A DNA stretch of 64,000 bases from JAVVEH01 sp032251435 (lineage in GTDB: Bacteria; Verrucomicrobiota; Lentisphaeria; Oligosphaerales; MVZH01), in assembly GCA_032251435.1 (NCBI GenBank), contig JAVVEH010000016.1, forward strand, positions 26,601 through 90,600, written 5' to 3'. A program made the position numbers and the translations under genes. Below, in pieces: positions 1 through 9,331 of this stretch. The notes under the pieces are model-generated. The model did no database searches. It was given only the letters and a program-made list of their open reading frames with translations, and was not told the origin of the DNA. Each line of letters starts with the position of its first letter. Within the stretch, counting starts at the first letter, position 1.

Positions 1-2174
1 ACGACGGATTCGTAGGTCGGGCCGACTCGGATTTCGTCAAACTGTCCTTCCCCGCTCAACACCAGCCGGCTGATTTTGCTCTGATCGATGTTGAAGGGAG
101 CGGCTGGCCGGCCGTGCTTTTCGGGCAACTCGAGGTCGGGGCCGACCAGGTAGGGCACAAAGCTGTCATTTTCACCATTCCTGCCCCAGGTGAGCCTGCC
201 GACCACCAGGATGGGCGTGTTCGGCCGGGTTCCGGCAATCCGAACCGCCCGCGACTTGCCATCCAGCACCACCGCAGTCTCATACTGACGGCCGCTTGCC
301 GTGAACCCAACCCCCTCCCGCATGTCCTCGCTGCGCAGCGTGACCATCCCGCCGCCGTTGCGGTTGGTGTATTCCTGGCCGGGGAAAATCGCCTGGCCGG
401 CGGCAAAGACATAGCTCATCCAGAGGGTGGCGCCATCCGCCAAAAGACCGGCCTTGCGCAGGCTGTCGTCGAGCTCGATGAAACCATCGGCGCTCCAGCG
501 ATGGGTGCTGCCACGGTTGCCGGTGACAGGCAACGCTCCAAAGCCGAGCCCTCCCGCAAGGGTCGCTGGCACCCTCTCGAGAGCCTTGTCACTCGGGTAG
601 ATGTAGACACCCTTGGTGCCCAGCGCGCCTCCCTGGCCGACCAGGCTTTGGGGCTCTTCGGCACTCGCAGGGTAGTCGAAGGGCTCATAAACCAGCGCGC
701 CCCCGGAATCGGCCAGGCCGAGGTTCACGACCAGCGTCGCCGGCGTCGCGCTGCCGGAACTCGGCAGGACGGCATAGGTGACCTTTCCCGTTTTCGGTGC
801 CTGCATGTCCTCGAAACTTCGGGCGTCGCCCGCGATGTCGTCTGCAAGCACCTTGCCGTCACGCATGACCTGAAACGCATCGTACTTACCCCTGGCTTTC
901 CAGCTGAGCATCACTCCCTGAAGGCTGCGGTATGCCGAGAGTGCGGTGGCCGATGTGTCGCTTTCGGCACTCAACTTCTGCTTCCCCGAAGCGGGCAGAT
1001 TGAGCACCAGCTCGTAGCGGTTGGCACCGGGAAGCGCGGCGGTGTCGGCGTAGGCCGTCTGCGTGGGATCAAGCGTGACGCCCAGGCTTTTGCCGTTGCG
1101 CAGGATCTCAATGCTCCCGGGCGTCTCCGAGCCAAGCTGCCAGTTGAGCTGGACACCTTCCCGTGTGCCAAAGGCTCTCAGTCGCGATGGCGACTTCGGC
1201 TTGTCGAGTTTCCGCATCTCCGCCGCCATGGCCCGCCCGATGTTCACATAGCTCCGCGCATGTCCGTTCCAGTGGTAGCCCACGCCGTCGGGCGATTTCT
1301 CAGTATAGAACTTGAACGCCATCTTCTTCGGGCCGTAGGGCTTTTCGGTGTCGACGACACCCACGTTGCCGGCAAACTGAGGATATTTCCCGGGGTCGCC
1401 CATGGCGAGCTGCCCCTGCTTGACCAGGCTTTCGGTTTCAATCATGCCGCTGGTGGCGATCACGACCGGAAGGTTCGGCACACCGAGGCCGTGTTCGGGG
1501 CTGCGGATATCCTTGATGAACGCCGCCAGGTTCTCTTCATATTTCGCATCCAGTCCGCCATACTGGTCGTTCCAGCCCTGGTGAAAGCAGAGACCGGCGA
1601 TCTCGAAGCCCTGCCCCTTGTAATCGGGAAAGTATTTCCCGGTATTCTCAGTCACCTCCCTGACAAGCTGAGAAATCCTGTTATAAAAGTAGCCGGGATC
1701 GTCGGGTTCGACAGGTGGAGGATACTTGCCAACGCTGGGAGGTAGAAAGTTATGCCCCAGACTCTTGCCACCCCAGGCGGCCTTGATGAGGAGGACCTGC
1801 CCCTCGCTGACGTCTCCCATCACATGGCCAAAACCAAGTTCCGGACCGATCTGACCGGAAGAAGAGCCGTAGCCGGGCTTCAATGGGCCATGTCTGATCC
1901 CTTGAAAGGGGTGCAAATCGTAGTGGATCCAGACATCCTCGCGTTCCCGCCATGTTCCGTCCGCCGCGACGAGAAACTGGTATTCCTTGTTCGGATCGTT
2001 ATTGACCAAATACCGCAGGGAAGTGGAGCCATCTCCTTCAATCCCCGCTTTGCCCTGCATGTTGGACTGGCCGACCAGTACGTATATCTTGACGGGCGGA
2101 TCCTTCTTCGTCTCCTCGGCAAAGACCATGGCGGTCATCGCAGTTGCCATCAGTAGTAGAATTGCTTGTTTCAT
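1..2174 (-). CDS. SASA-family (sialate O-acetylesterase-type) secreted carbohydrate esterase, 3' end outside window
   Basis: The frame is open from an ATG at 2174 to the window edge, so the C-terminus is missing. Residues 1-19 form a signal peptide ending MVFA. The catalytic GQSNM block follows at residues 35-39 (nucleophile Ser37), then a FHQGWND block and a YHWNG block that would supply the His. These are the SGNH/SASA (PF03629) landmarks of enzymes that remove O-acetyl groups from sugars. After about residue 300 comes a fibronectin-III-like stretch and then a beta-rich LamG-like region near the left edge, probably for carbohydrate binding. It starts 14 nt after the stop of the upstream DUF6288 gene on the same strand, so the two probably share a transcript. 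Periplasmic or extracellular polysaccharide deacetylation is inferred; the substrate is unknown. Confidence 0.85.
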   Translation of the reverse strand, partial: MKQAILLLMATAMTAMVFAEETKKDPPVKIYVLVGQSNMQGKAGIEGDGSTSLRYLVNNDPNKEYQFLVAADGTWREREDVWIHYDLHPFQGIRHGPLKPGYGSSSGQIGPELGFGHVMGDVSEGQVLLIKAAWGGKSLGHNFLPPSVGKYPPPVEPDDPGYFYNRISQLVREVTENTGKYFPDYKGQGFEIAGLCFHQGWNDQYGGLDAKYEENLAAFIKDIRSPEHGLGVPNLPVVIATSGMIETESLVKQGQLAMGDPGKYPQFAGNVGVVDTEKPYGPKKMAFKFYTEKSPDGVGYHWNGHARSYVNIGRAMAAEMRKLDKPKSPSRLRAFGTREGVQLNWQLGSETPGSIEILRNGKSLGVTLDPTQTAYADTAALPGANRYELVLNLPASGKQKLSAESDTSATALSAYRSLQGVMLSWKARGKYDAFQVMRDGKVLADDIAGDARSFEDMQAPKTGKVTYAVLPSSGSATPATLVVNLGLADSGGALVYEPFDYPASAEEPQSLVGQGGALGTKGVYIYPSDKALERVPATLAGGLGFGALPVTGNRGSTHRWSADGFIELDDSLRKAGLLADGATLWMSYVFAAGQAIFPGQEYTNRNGGGMVTLRSEDMREGVGFTASGRQYETAVVLDGKSRAVRIAGTRPNTPILVVGRLTWGRNGENDSFVPYLVGPDLELPEKHGRPAAPFNIDQSKISRLVLSGEGQFDEIRVGPTYESV

Positions 2175-2188
2175 TTGGCTTTACTCAT

Positions 2189-5100
2189 TTACTTATTCTC
2201 CCGCATCTCCAACGTCAGGTTGACGCCGCCATTGTAGACACTGGCTCCGCCCTTGAAATAGCGTCCCCAGCGCCAGTTGTGCTTGTAGGTCGCGGCAAGT
2301 GTGTTCGTTCCTTTCCTGAGCAGTTTGACGGCGTGATCGTTCAGCGGAACCGTGATCCGGCTCCCACCGCCCGACTCCGTGATCCTGGCCACCGGGCTGC
2401 CGTTGATGAAGACCTGGATCGCATCCTGACGATAGGCATACTGAGCCAGGCGCAAGGCTCCTACGGCATTCGGGTCGGCGATGTCGAACCGCGCGCGCAA
2501 CACCGCCGTGTGGTTGTCGCGCCAGGAGATGGGCAAGGTCGTTTCTGTCCATGTGCTGTCGTCGAAGCCGGGCTGGTTCCAACCCTCGGGGGCAAGCGAC
2601 AGTGCCTCCAGGGTCTTTATTCGCCACAGGGCTGGATCGCCCCCTTCGCCACCTTCCGCGCGCACCAGAGTTTTCCATCCCGTGCCTTCCTCCTCGGCGT
2701 CCATCTTCGGTTCAGGAAGCTGCAGCGGGAGGGTTTTGAGGTAGGCATCGTAGCGTTTCTTGTCGGCCTGCAGTGCCTGCTTCAAGGCCGGATCACTTAG
2801 TTGCTGGCCGATGGCGGCCAACTCGGCATCGCTTTCCGGCATGACGGCTTTGAGCTGGTCCAGATCCAGACTGGCTTCATAGGGCTTGTTTTCGGCAATC
2901 AGACCTTTGACTTTGGCCAGATCCAGGGCAATGCTTCTCTGGATCAGCGCCGCCGCGTCCCGCAACTGCCGGGCTTTTTTCAGATCCAGTCCGTAGAGTT
3001 CGCCCTTGTCAAGAATGGCTCGCACGGCTTTCTCGCTGGCGGCATAATCGCATTTGAAATAGGCATCGAGGGCGGGGGCCAACGCAGCCGGGGGATTGGG
3101 CGCGAAGACCGACTCGTGGGCTCCCAGTATACGCAAGCGCTCCCGTGGCGCCACATAGGCCAGATACTGACCGGCACCAAAGACGCGGTCCTGCTGGCGA
3201 CTGTGGTCGTGCATGCGGTGGAGTTCCTGGTAGCCCCGATTCCCCTTCATGAAGAACTCGAATTGCTTCCTCCCCGCGACTTTCGCGCCAAGCGGGGTAT
3301 AAAGATTGAGCCAGAAATGGCCGCCATGGGCATACCATGTATTGTTGTAGGTGTGGGTGGCCACCAGAGAGCAGGTGCGGGCCACGGGGCCGTCGCCGCG
3401 AAGGTCAAACAGAATGGCGGCGCCGCCCACGCCGCCGTTGCCTGCGCCAAGGTTGCCTTCGCGGAGTCTTTCCGGATCGGGATTGTTGCCCGTTGTCACG
3501 GGGGTGGCATGGTAGCCGTATCCGATGCTCCCGACCTTCGCGCCATTGTGAAGAAACCACTGGGCGGCCCTTTCATAGCCCACAAAATCGTATTGGACAC
3601 CGGCCTCCCTGGCGAGGTGATACCCGATCGCCGCGGGGACACCGATGGCCGGCATCGTGCCGTATTTCGCCCCTCCATAGAAATTATGACGCCAGCCGCC
3701 GGTCTGTCCGGGCTGCACCTCGGGCCAGGGCCCTTCTTCGTCCAGGGGCCTGATCTGGATGGATGTCAGGCCATCACACTTGTGTCTTAGGTAGGGGAGC
3801 ACCGCTTTGTCACCCGTTGCCAGGTAGTACTCTGATATCAGAAGAATATCCGCGGAAAGGTCCCACGGGCCGCCTTGGGATGCCCTGCCGTCGGGGTCAA
3901 TGGGGGTGTTGAGATCTGTCTTTGCGATCCTGTTGTAGACGTGGCGACGCACGAGCCCCTGGTATTCGGGCGACCCCGCCGCCAGCAGAAACATCGCGTC
4001 CGCATCCGCGAACGCGGGATGTCCGGGAACCACCCCGCCGTATCTGGCCAGGTAGGCCTCGGCGTTGGCCACGATGCGGTCGGTTTTGGGGCAGTTGTAC
4101 GGCGCCGTGACGCTGTAGGTGCCGAGGACCTCGAGCTGCAGCTCGACAGTCATCTTCTTGTCTTTCCGCAGCAGATCGAAGCTGATAAGGCCGTTCGCTT
4201 CCTCTGTAACGGCGTTACTTTTCAGGGGAGATCCGTTCCGCCCGGTCGAATCGGAAAGGCCTGTAGTTGCGTCCTGGTGGGATCGGGGATCCGCGCCCCC
4301 GAAGGGTCGCTTTCCTTTTTCCGCCTCGGTGATGGCATCGGCGATCTGCAGGTAGATGTCTTTGTCGCCGCTCTTGACAAAGGGCTTGCCATTGACGGCG
4401 TAGAGGTAGTCGCCGTGGAGAATCCTGCCGTCGGCCGGGGACCCGGCATAGGCATTGTTGACAAAGAGGTTGGGACCGAAGGGGGTGACCCGTAGTCCGG
4501 TTGGGCCGAGATACTGCCCTCCCGTGCTCCCGGAATCCAGTTTGCCATTGTAGATCACGGGGCCATCGGTCTTCCACTCGGAGATCGGGATGGAGAATTC
4601 CGGCGGCAGGGGTTCGGCGGGATGGCGTATTTTATCGTCAAACGGCTGGTCATCCGTCTTGAAAGGCACGGCTGGCAGGCCCGCGCCATTGGTCAGGCCC
4701 TGGTCGGGCTTTTCGGTCCAATTGTAACGGACATGCGCGATCGTTTCGACGGTGTCGGAGGCAAGACGGATGGTGTCCCCGTCGAGGGTCGCCTCCGCCG
4801 GAGAATAGTCCAGATCGAAGCCGGCGATCTCGAAATGATCCAGTGCGCCCGGCGTGGCCGTGAGGCCATTGGCCGTGCCCGGCTTGAAAAGAACCCGTGC
4901 CTCCGATCCATTTGTCTCGACGCGTTCAAATACAGGGCCCGTGGGTACAGCGCCTTCTTTTTTGTACACCGCCCCCGTGAGCCAGGTCAGGCAACGCTCG
5001 CCAAGCAGCGCCTCATCGGTGGGCTGTGCGCTGAAGGGGACGTGTTCGGTGCCCGGGGGAATCAGGTCCACCCTTGTCTCCTTTTCAGCCGTTTGCCGCT

Positions 5101-6322
5101 GCAGCTCGCGGACTTCGCAGTGGTGGATGCCCATGGTGACCAGATCCGAGCCCGGCGGGGTGATCAGGCCGACAGGCAGCGATTCGTCGCCAAAGGTTTT
5201 TCGCCACTCCCGCGGCAGACGGGGAATCGTCAGGGGTTCCAGATAGAGGCACCATTTGCGGATATCGTAGCTGTCTTCATAGGCCTGCCCCAGATGGGGG
5301 CGACTGGTGATCTTGCCTTCCCGTTGCAACTTCGCGTAAAGATAATAGGGGTAGTCGTTGCCAAGCTGTAGCAGCAGCCCCTTCAGTGCCAACCCCCGCA
5401 TGGGGTGCAGGACGGCATTGTGGCCCGCTGCGGGGTGCCTTGCGTCTTCCAGGGCCGGGCTCCGGGGATACCCCCGTCTGGCATCCTTCTTTTTTTGGTC
5501 CTCGGAAGGATTCTCATAGGCGGTCCTGGCAGCCGCCATCATCTCGATCATCGTGTCGACCTGCCCCGCCTTTTCCCCGAATATCTCTTTGGTCTCCAGC
5601 AAAGCGTCTTTGCTCAGCCAGGCAATGGGAAAGTGATAGCCCAGGTTCAGATCGATAATGCCGACAGGCACATCAGTTGTCTTGACGAGATCTTTGGCCG
5701 CGTAGAATGCGGCGGCACTCATTTTCAGGGCGATAGTCTTGTCGATCGCCGTCCAGCCACGGGTCGCGTCCGGCGCCAGATCCGGTTGCGGTTCGTAGGC
5801 AGGGAGTGCCCTGATCATCATCACCCGCGCCGATGGGACATCAGCCGCAGCCTTCCTGCCGACCTCGTCCCGCCCCAGGCTGACATCGATGCTCGTCTGC
5901 CGCGCAAACAGGAATACGTCGCCGACGACGACGTCTTTCAACACCACCGGATTCCTGACACCTGACACCTGACACCTGAGTTCAGCTCCTGCTGAGCTGG
6001 CCGGCATGGGATCCAGCGTGACCGACCACTCACCATTCTCGTCAGCCTTTGTCTTTTTCGTCTGCGCGGCCTGCCCCGAGCCCTGTCGAGGGGCCTGCCC
6101 CGAGCCCTGTCGAGGGGCCTGCCCCGAGCCCTGTCGAGGGGCAAACGTGATCGTTACATCCGTCCCCTCGTCGGCGAACCCGCGAATCACCACCGGCTTC
6201 CCGCGCTGCAGGACCATGTTGTCGCTGTAGTGGCGCGAGAATCTGACCCCACCCCCCCGAGCGGGCAACCCCATGACAATGAATACGAATAGTAGCAGGG
6301 CATAGTGAAATCGGTGAATCAC
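2189..6322 (-). CDS. Secreted DUF6288 protein with N-terminal degenerate sialate-O-acetylesterase-like region
   Basis: An ATG-initiated reading would begin at 6433, but a sigma70-type promoter (6383-6412) lies inside that extension. I therefore place the start at the GTG at 6322, preceded by AGAGGA, giving 1377 residues. VIHRFHYALLLFVFIVMG is then a signal peptide. The next ~560 residues follow the SIAE layout (DNMVLQRGKPV, ENGEWSVTLDP, VVVGDVFLF), but the nucleophile block GQSNM is ARQTSI and the GESN block is GNDY, so esterase activity is unlikely. From about residue 600 comes a PDZ-like segment (SPADGRILHGDYLYAVNGK) and a long alpha-toroid-like DUF6288 region, paralogous to the protein at 25145-28723. 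A C-terminal jelly-roll-like segment (INGSPVARI, NTLAATYKHNW) ends the protein. Role unknown; secreted polysaccharide handling is inferred. Confidence 0.8.
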   Translation of the reverse strand: MIHRFHYALLLFVFIVMGLPARGGGVRFSRHYSDNMVLQRGKPVVIRGFADEGTDVTITFAPRQGSGQAPRQGSGQAPRQGSGQAAQTKKTKADENGEWSVTLDPMPASSAGAELRCQVSGVRNPVVLKDVVVGDVFLFARQTSIDVSLGRDEVGRKAAADVPSARVMMIRALPAYEPQPDLAPDATRGWTAIDKTIALKMSAAAFYAAKDLVKTTDVPVGIIDLNLGYHFPIAWLSKDALLETKEIFGEKAGQVDTMIEMMAAARTAYENPSEDQKKKDARRGYPRSPALEDARHPAAGHNAVLHPMRGLALKGLLLQLGNDYPYYLYAKLQREGKITSRPHLGQAYEDSYDIRKWCLYLEPLTIPRLPREWRKTFGDESLPVGLITPPGSDLVTMGIHHCEVRELQRQTAEKETRVDLIPPGTEHVPFSAQPTDEALLGERCLTWLTGAVYKKEGAVPTGPVFERVETNGSEARVLFKPGTANGLTATPGALDHFEIAGFDLDYSPAEATLDGDTIRLASDTVETIAHVRYNWTEKPDQGLTNGAGLPAVPFKTDDQPFDDKIRHPAEPLPPEFSIPISEWKTDGPVIYNGKLDSGSTGGQYLGPTGLRVTPFGPNLFVNNAYAGSPADGRILHGDYLYAVNGKPFVKSGDKDIYLQIADAITEAEKGKRPFGGADPRSHQDATTGLSDSTGRNGSPLKSNAVTEEANGLISFDLLRKDKKMTVELQLEVLGTYSVTAPYNCPKTDRIVANAEAYLARYGGVVPGHPAFADADAMFLLAAGSPEYQGLVRRHVYNRIAKTDLNTPIDPDGRASQGGPWDLSADILLISEYYLATGDKAVLPYLRHKCDGLTSIQIRPLDEEGPWPEVQPGQTGGWRHNFYGGAKYGTMPAIGVPAAIGYHLAREAGVQYDFVGYERAAQWFLHNGAKVGSIGYGYHATPVTTGNNPDPERLREGNLGAGNGGVGGAAILFDLRGDGPVARTCSLVATHTYNNTWYAHGGHFWLNLYTPLGAKVAGRKQFEFFMKGNRGYQELHRMHDHSRQQDRVFGAGQYLAYVAPRERLRILGAHESVFAPNPPAALAPALDAYFKCDYAASEKAVRAILDKGELYGLDLKKARQLRDAAALIQRSIALDLAKVKGLIAENKPYEASLDLDQLKAVMPESDAELAAIGQQLSDPALKQALQADKKRYDAYLKTLPLQLPEPKMDAEEEGTGWKTLVRAEGGEGGDPALWRIKTLEALSLAPEGWNQPGFDDSTWTETTLPISWRDNHTAVLRARFDIADPNAVGALRLAQYAYRQDAIQVFINGSPVARITESGGGSRITVPLNDHAVKLLRKGTNTLAATYKHNWRWGRYFKGGASVYNGGVNLTLEMRENK
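6069..6140. repeat. Three perfect tandem 24-bp repeats inside the DUF6288 gene
   Basis: Three identical 24-bp units (6069-6092, 6093-6116, 6117-6140) contain CCCCGAGCCCTGTCGAGGGG. They encode APRQGSGQ three times in frame in the degenerate esterase region. The unit resembles the dispersed repeats of the type CCCTTCGACAAGCTCAGGG seen between genes in many bacteria. A second short repeat, CCTGACA tandemly repeated, lies in the same gene at 5954-5980. Confidence 0.9.
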
Positions 6323-6382
6323 GAGCGGCGGTTCCTCTGTTTTGGTTTGACACAAACGCAATACACTTACTATGGCGCGCCT

Positions 6383-6412
6383 TTCATAAAAAGATGGTGG
6401 GCTCTGTGTCAA
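6383..6412 (-). promoter_or_regulatory. Sigma70-type promoter of the DUF6288/SASA unit
   Basis: On the minus strand TTGACA (6412-6407) is followed after 18 nt by TATGAA (6388-6383). This predicts a transcript starting near 6375 with a ~50-nt leader ending at the GTG start at 6322, and it argues against the ATG at 6433. Confidence 0.55.
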
Positions 6413-6724
6413 ATATGCATATTTTTGGTTCAATCTCGCTGCATATGTTCTTTATCGCCGCACGTAATCGATTCTTATCCACTGTCTTTGCTTTTCTTTT
6501 TTAGAAAAGTACGCACTTGCCGGATGAACCTTTTTTTATTCCGCCGGGCGATGCCCGGGGAAAACACAGCGAGGGCGATGCCCGCAACCCAAACGTGGAT
6601 CGTTGGTTGCGGATCGTAAGTCGGATTTTTCTTGTTTAAAAACAAGGTTTAGGTTTATTTCGCACGAGTCTTTCAGCTCCCTGCACAAGTCAGGAATTAT
6701 GCAATTACGGAATTGAATTCCTTT

Positions 6725-7420
6725 ATTACATAGATATGTCGAAAGAGATGTCCGCCAGTTGATTCAGTTGAAAGATATTTCTTTATTTGAGAAACTGTTG
6801 AAGCTTCTGGCCGGAAGAATCGGGCAGCTGATGGACTACAGCTCCTTGGCCAATGATGTGGGCGTGGATGCGAAAACGATTCAAAGTTGGATTTCAATTC
6901 TGGAGGCTTCATTTATCCTCTTCAAACTCCCTCCCCATTTTGAAAATTTTGGCAAACGGACGATCAAGGCGCCAAAATACTATTTCACTGAAATCGGCCT
7001 GCTTTGTTTTCTTCTGGGCATCCGGAAACCCGAACAAATTCGAAGAGATCCACTCGTGGGCAATATCGTTGAAAATCTGGTTGTTGTCGAGTGCCTAAAA
7101 GCCAGGTACAACCAAGGGGCTATGCCGGATCTTTATTTTTCCGTGACACGAATGGAAATGAGGTCGATCTTATGTTTCAGGACGGCAGGGAGTTGGTGCC
7201 TGTTGAAATAAAATCCGCCAGCACATTTTCGTTTTCTCAGCTCAAGGGATTGGATCGGTTTAAGAAAACGTCGAATGCGGTAAGGAAATCCTTTCTTGTT
7301 TACAATGGAGAGAACAGGAAGCTGAGTGACAATACGACGGTCATTAATTTTACGAGTGTCAACAGTATTTTTGATGAGAATGAATCGTTTCCACAGCCAT
7401 CTCATAGGACGGCGGAATAA
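6725..7420 (+). pseudogene. Decayed DUF4143/AAA_14-type ATPase (C-terminal half, frameshifted)
   Basis: Reading begins inside a typical core of this family (YVERDVRQL, then GRIGQLMDYSSLANDVGVD), with no N-terminal Walker A or B region upstream. The helical DNA-binding-like segment and the KAPKYYFTEIGLL motif follow. The frame then breaks near 7136-7141 in a run of T (one T short). The next frame continues with FFRDTNGNEVDLMF and VPVEIKSAS, the PD-(D/E)xK-like C-terminal core. The gene is therefore both 5'-truncated and frameshifted. Two full-length relatives lie nearby at 13635-14861 and 15684-16961. Confidence 0.8.
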
Positions 7421-7450
7421 AAGGGGCGGGGGCGTTTTCCGCCCCCGCCC
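7417..7450 (-). terminator. Rho-independent terminator of the first PEP-CTERM gene
   Basis: A perfect 11-bp G+C stem (7424-7434 with 7440-7450, 5-nt loop) is followed on the minus strand by CCTTTTATT. It lies 160 nt after the stop at 7608. Confidence 0.6.
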
Positions 7451-7607
7451 ACATGGACAATGCGGTGCTTTAACCCGCGCGGGCTATTTTCTCCGCCGGC
7501 CCTGGCGCGCCATAGCGACCCAGCGGGGTCATCTTCTTTTCCCGCTCCGAACATGATGCGACTGATCCGTTAGCCAATGACCTATCCAGTCTCATAAGAG
7601 CTCCCTA

Positions 7608-9011
7608 TCAAGCGGAGCGACTGCGGCGGCGCAGGGTCAGACCCGCCAGGCCTAGGCCGGCGAGGATTGCGGTCGAGGGTTCGGGGATGTAGGTGAATCC
7701 GGCGATTTCAATAGCCGTGCCGGTGGCCGTGATGGTCAGTCCCGACAAGTCAAACTTCGAGCCGTTAACAGGGGTGAGCACTGTGAAGTAACCTGCGACG
7801 TTACCTGCGAGGGGGTTGCCCAGGCTGTCCTCCAATGTGGTGTATTGAAACAGGCCGAAGGTATCCGTCGCCGCGATCTCCGGGAAACCCAGAGGCAGGA
7901 TATTGAGATTGACGGTTCCGCCGTTGGGAAGGACCAGGGTGCCGTTCACATCGATCAAGTCGGCGCTGGAGGCGCTGGCAAATTCCCAGTCGTAGGTGGA
8001 GCCGTCGGCGAACGTTGCCGGGCCGGCGTCAACCGTGATCTCGCCAATGCTGCTGCCGGGAGCGACTTTTCCATCTACCGTCAGAGCGCCCGTTATTGTG
8101 CCATTGCCGTTCAGGATGCCTTCGGGGCCGATGGTGAGACCGGTAGCCACGGTCAGGTTTGAATCCACGACCAAAGTGCTCGACTGGGTTTCACCGACGG
8201 TTACCGAGTTGGACGTGAATGGGGCGCCGACCGTAACCACGCTGCCAGCCGTGTCGATGACCATGTTCCTGTCGGTTGCCAAAGGGCCGCTCCAGTTCTC
8301 ATCGGTCCACACGCCGCTGCCACCACCCCAAACAAGTGGCGGGATCTCAGTTACGACAACGCCTGTAAAATAACTACTGGTATCTGTCCATGTGATGGTC
8401 TCATAATCGCCCGCATCGGCAAAATTCATTTCAAATACGAAATGTTCAGCTCTAGCACTACCACCGTTCCGAACCGGCTGGGTGAATTGGGCCATCGTGA
8501 CATCCCCTAGAATGCCGTCAGTATCCGTCATTGTGGCATTGACATCGATAGCACTGGCCCAATAGCCCATGATGATCCAGGCAGTCCCGGCTGACAGCGT
8601 GCTGATGTTGAGAGATCCACCGTGCGGGGAACCATTGTCACCCCCTGTAACGATGGCAGGATCGACACTGGGATCCATAGCTTCCGTCCAGAGGTTGAGT
8701 TGGCCGCGGGTCCCAGCGTTGTTGAAGGCGATTTCATTAACCACGCTGGCAGCACCTTTATAGTCGCCATCGATGAATTCGTAGTCAACGACGGTGCCGG
8801 TCAGGTCAGCGACCAAAGCCCCAGACTCATCCTTCAAAAACGCATTGGAATTGTTCATGGAAGCGCTCCATGCTGCTAAGGTATTTCCGTCGTCGACAAA
8901 AGTTGATGAGTCGACACTAATTGTCGCGGCATGGGTTGAAGTTGATGTAATTGCGGCAAAAAGCACTGCGACGAGAAAAAACAAGCTGTGTTTGGCGGTA
9001 GACAGATTCAT
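7608..9011 (-). CDS. PEP-CTERM-sorted secreted beta-strand protein
   Basis: 467 residues from the ATG at 9011, preceded by GAAAGGAA. An in-frame ATG at 9086 with its own AAAGGAGACA site would add 25 residues in front of the signal peptide. The signal peptide (HSLFFLVAVLFAAITSTSTHA) is followed by a Gly/Thr-rich beta region with the GGGSGVWTDENWSG and TITGALTVDGKVAPG patterns of autotransporter-associated repeats. The C-terminus is a PEP-CTERM signal: IPEPSTAILAGLGL, a hydrophobic helix, then RRRSRSA. In this system an exosortase cuts after the PEP motif while the protein crosses to the envelope or EPS matrix; no exosortase gene is in the window. A surface or matrix structural role is inferred. 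Confidence 0.85.
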   Translation of the reverse strand: MNLSTAKHSLFFLVAVLFAAITSTSTHAATISVDSSTFVDDGNTLAAWSASMNNSNAFLKDESGALVADLTGTVVDYEFIDGDYKGAASVVNEIAFNNAGTRGQLNLWTEAMDPSVDPAIVTGGDNGSPHGGSLNISTLSAGTAWIIMGYWASAIDVNATMTDTDGILGDVTMAQFTQPVRNGGSARAEHFVFEMNFADAGDYETITWTDTSSYFTGVVVTEIPPLVWGGGSGVWTDENWSGPLATDRNMVIDTAGSVVTVGAPFTSNSVTVGETQSSTLVVDSNLTVATGLTIGPEGILNGNGTITGALTVDGKVAPGSSIGEITVDAGPATFADGSTYDWEFASASSADLIDVNGTLVLPNGGTVNLNILPLGFPEIAATDTFGLFQYTTLEDSLGNPLAGNVAGYFTVLTPVNGSKFDLSGLTITATGTAIEIAGFTYIPEPSTAILAGLGLAGLTLRRRSRSA

Positions 9012-9161
9012 AATGGATTCCTTTCTTTCGACTCCGTTTTTCTGGGTTGCGCAATTCACGGTCATTGTGCTTATGAAGCTCATCATTTGTCTCCTTTGGC
9101 TGTGGATCGTGTGCGTTTGTGTGCGGATCCTGGGTTGTATCGCTTGTGACTAAGTTAACAC

Positions 9162-9190
9162 AAGTTATCCTGCCAAACATCCAATGCCAA
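9162..9190 (-). promoter_or_regulatory. Candidate promoter of the first PEP-CTERM gene
   Basis: Minus-strand TTGGCA (9190-9185), 17-nt spacer, TAACTT (9167-9162). The -10 area CAGGATAACTTG is conserved as CAGGATAGTTTG upstream of the second PEP-CTERM gene. Confidence 0.4.
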
Positions 9191-9206
9191 CACAGATTTG
9201 TTCCAA

Positions 9207-9230
9207 GTGTGTCACAGATTTGTGTCAGAC
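9207..9230. promoter_or_regulatory. Candidate regulator site upstream of the first PEP-CTERM gene
   Basis: GTGTCA is directly repeated with a 13-bp period (9209-9214 and 9222-9227), giving GTGTCACAGATTTGTGTCA. The same block, differing in its first base, recurs at 13263-13280 at the equivalent place before the second PEP-CTERM gene, just upstream of the predicted -35. The position suits an activator; an AraC-type protein is encoded at 17225, but the link is inference. Confidence 0.4.
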
Positions 9231-9331
9231 TTGGGTCGAAGAGGGGAGAAAAAGGGGGGAGAGGGGGGGGATTGTCGGTGTACCGACTTCAGTCGGCTCT
9301 TTATTGGGCGGGCAGCCGCCCGCCATTCCGG

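Noticed and set aside
114..1745. Long open frame (543 codons) on the plus strand
   Set aside because: It is antisense to the SASA esterase gene, which has a signal peptide and all catalytic blocks. The plus-strand translation shows no known motif.
2801..3790. Plus-strand frames of several hundred codons across 2144-5965
   Set aside because: They are antisense shadows of the DUF6288 gene in G+C-rich DNA, with no domain.
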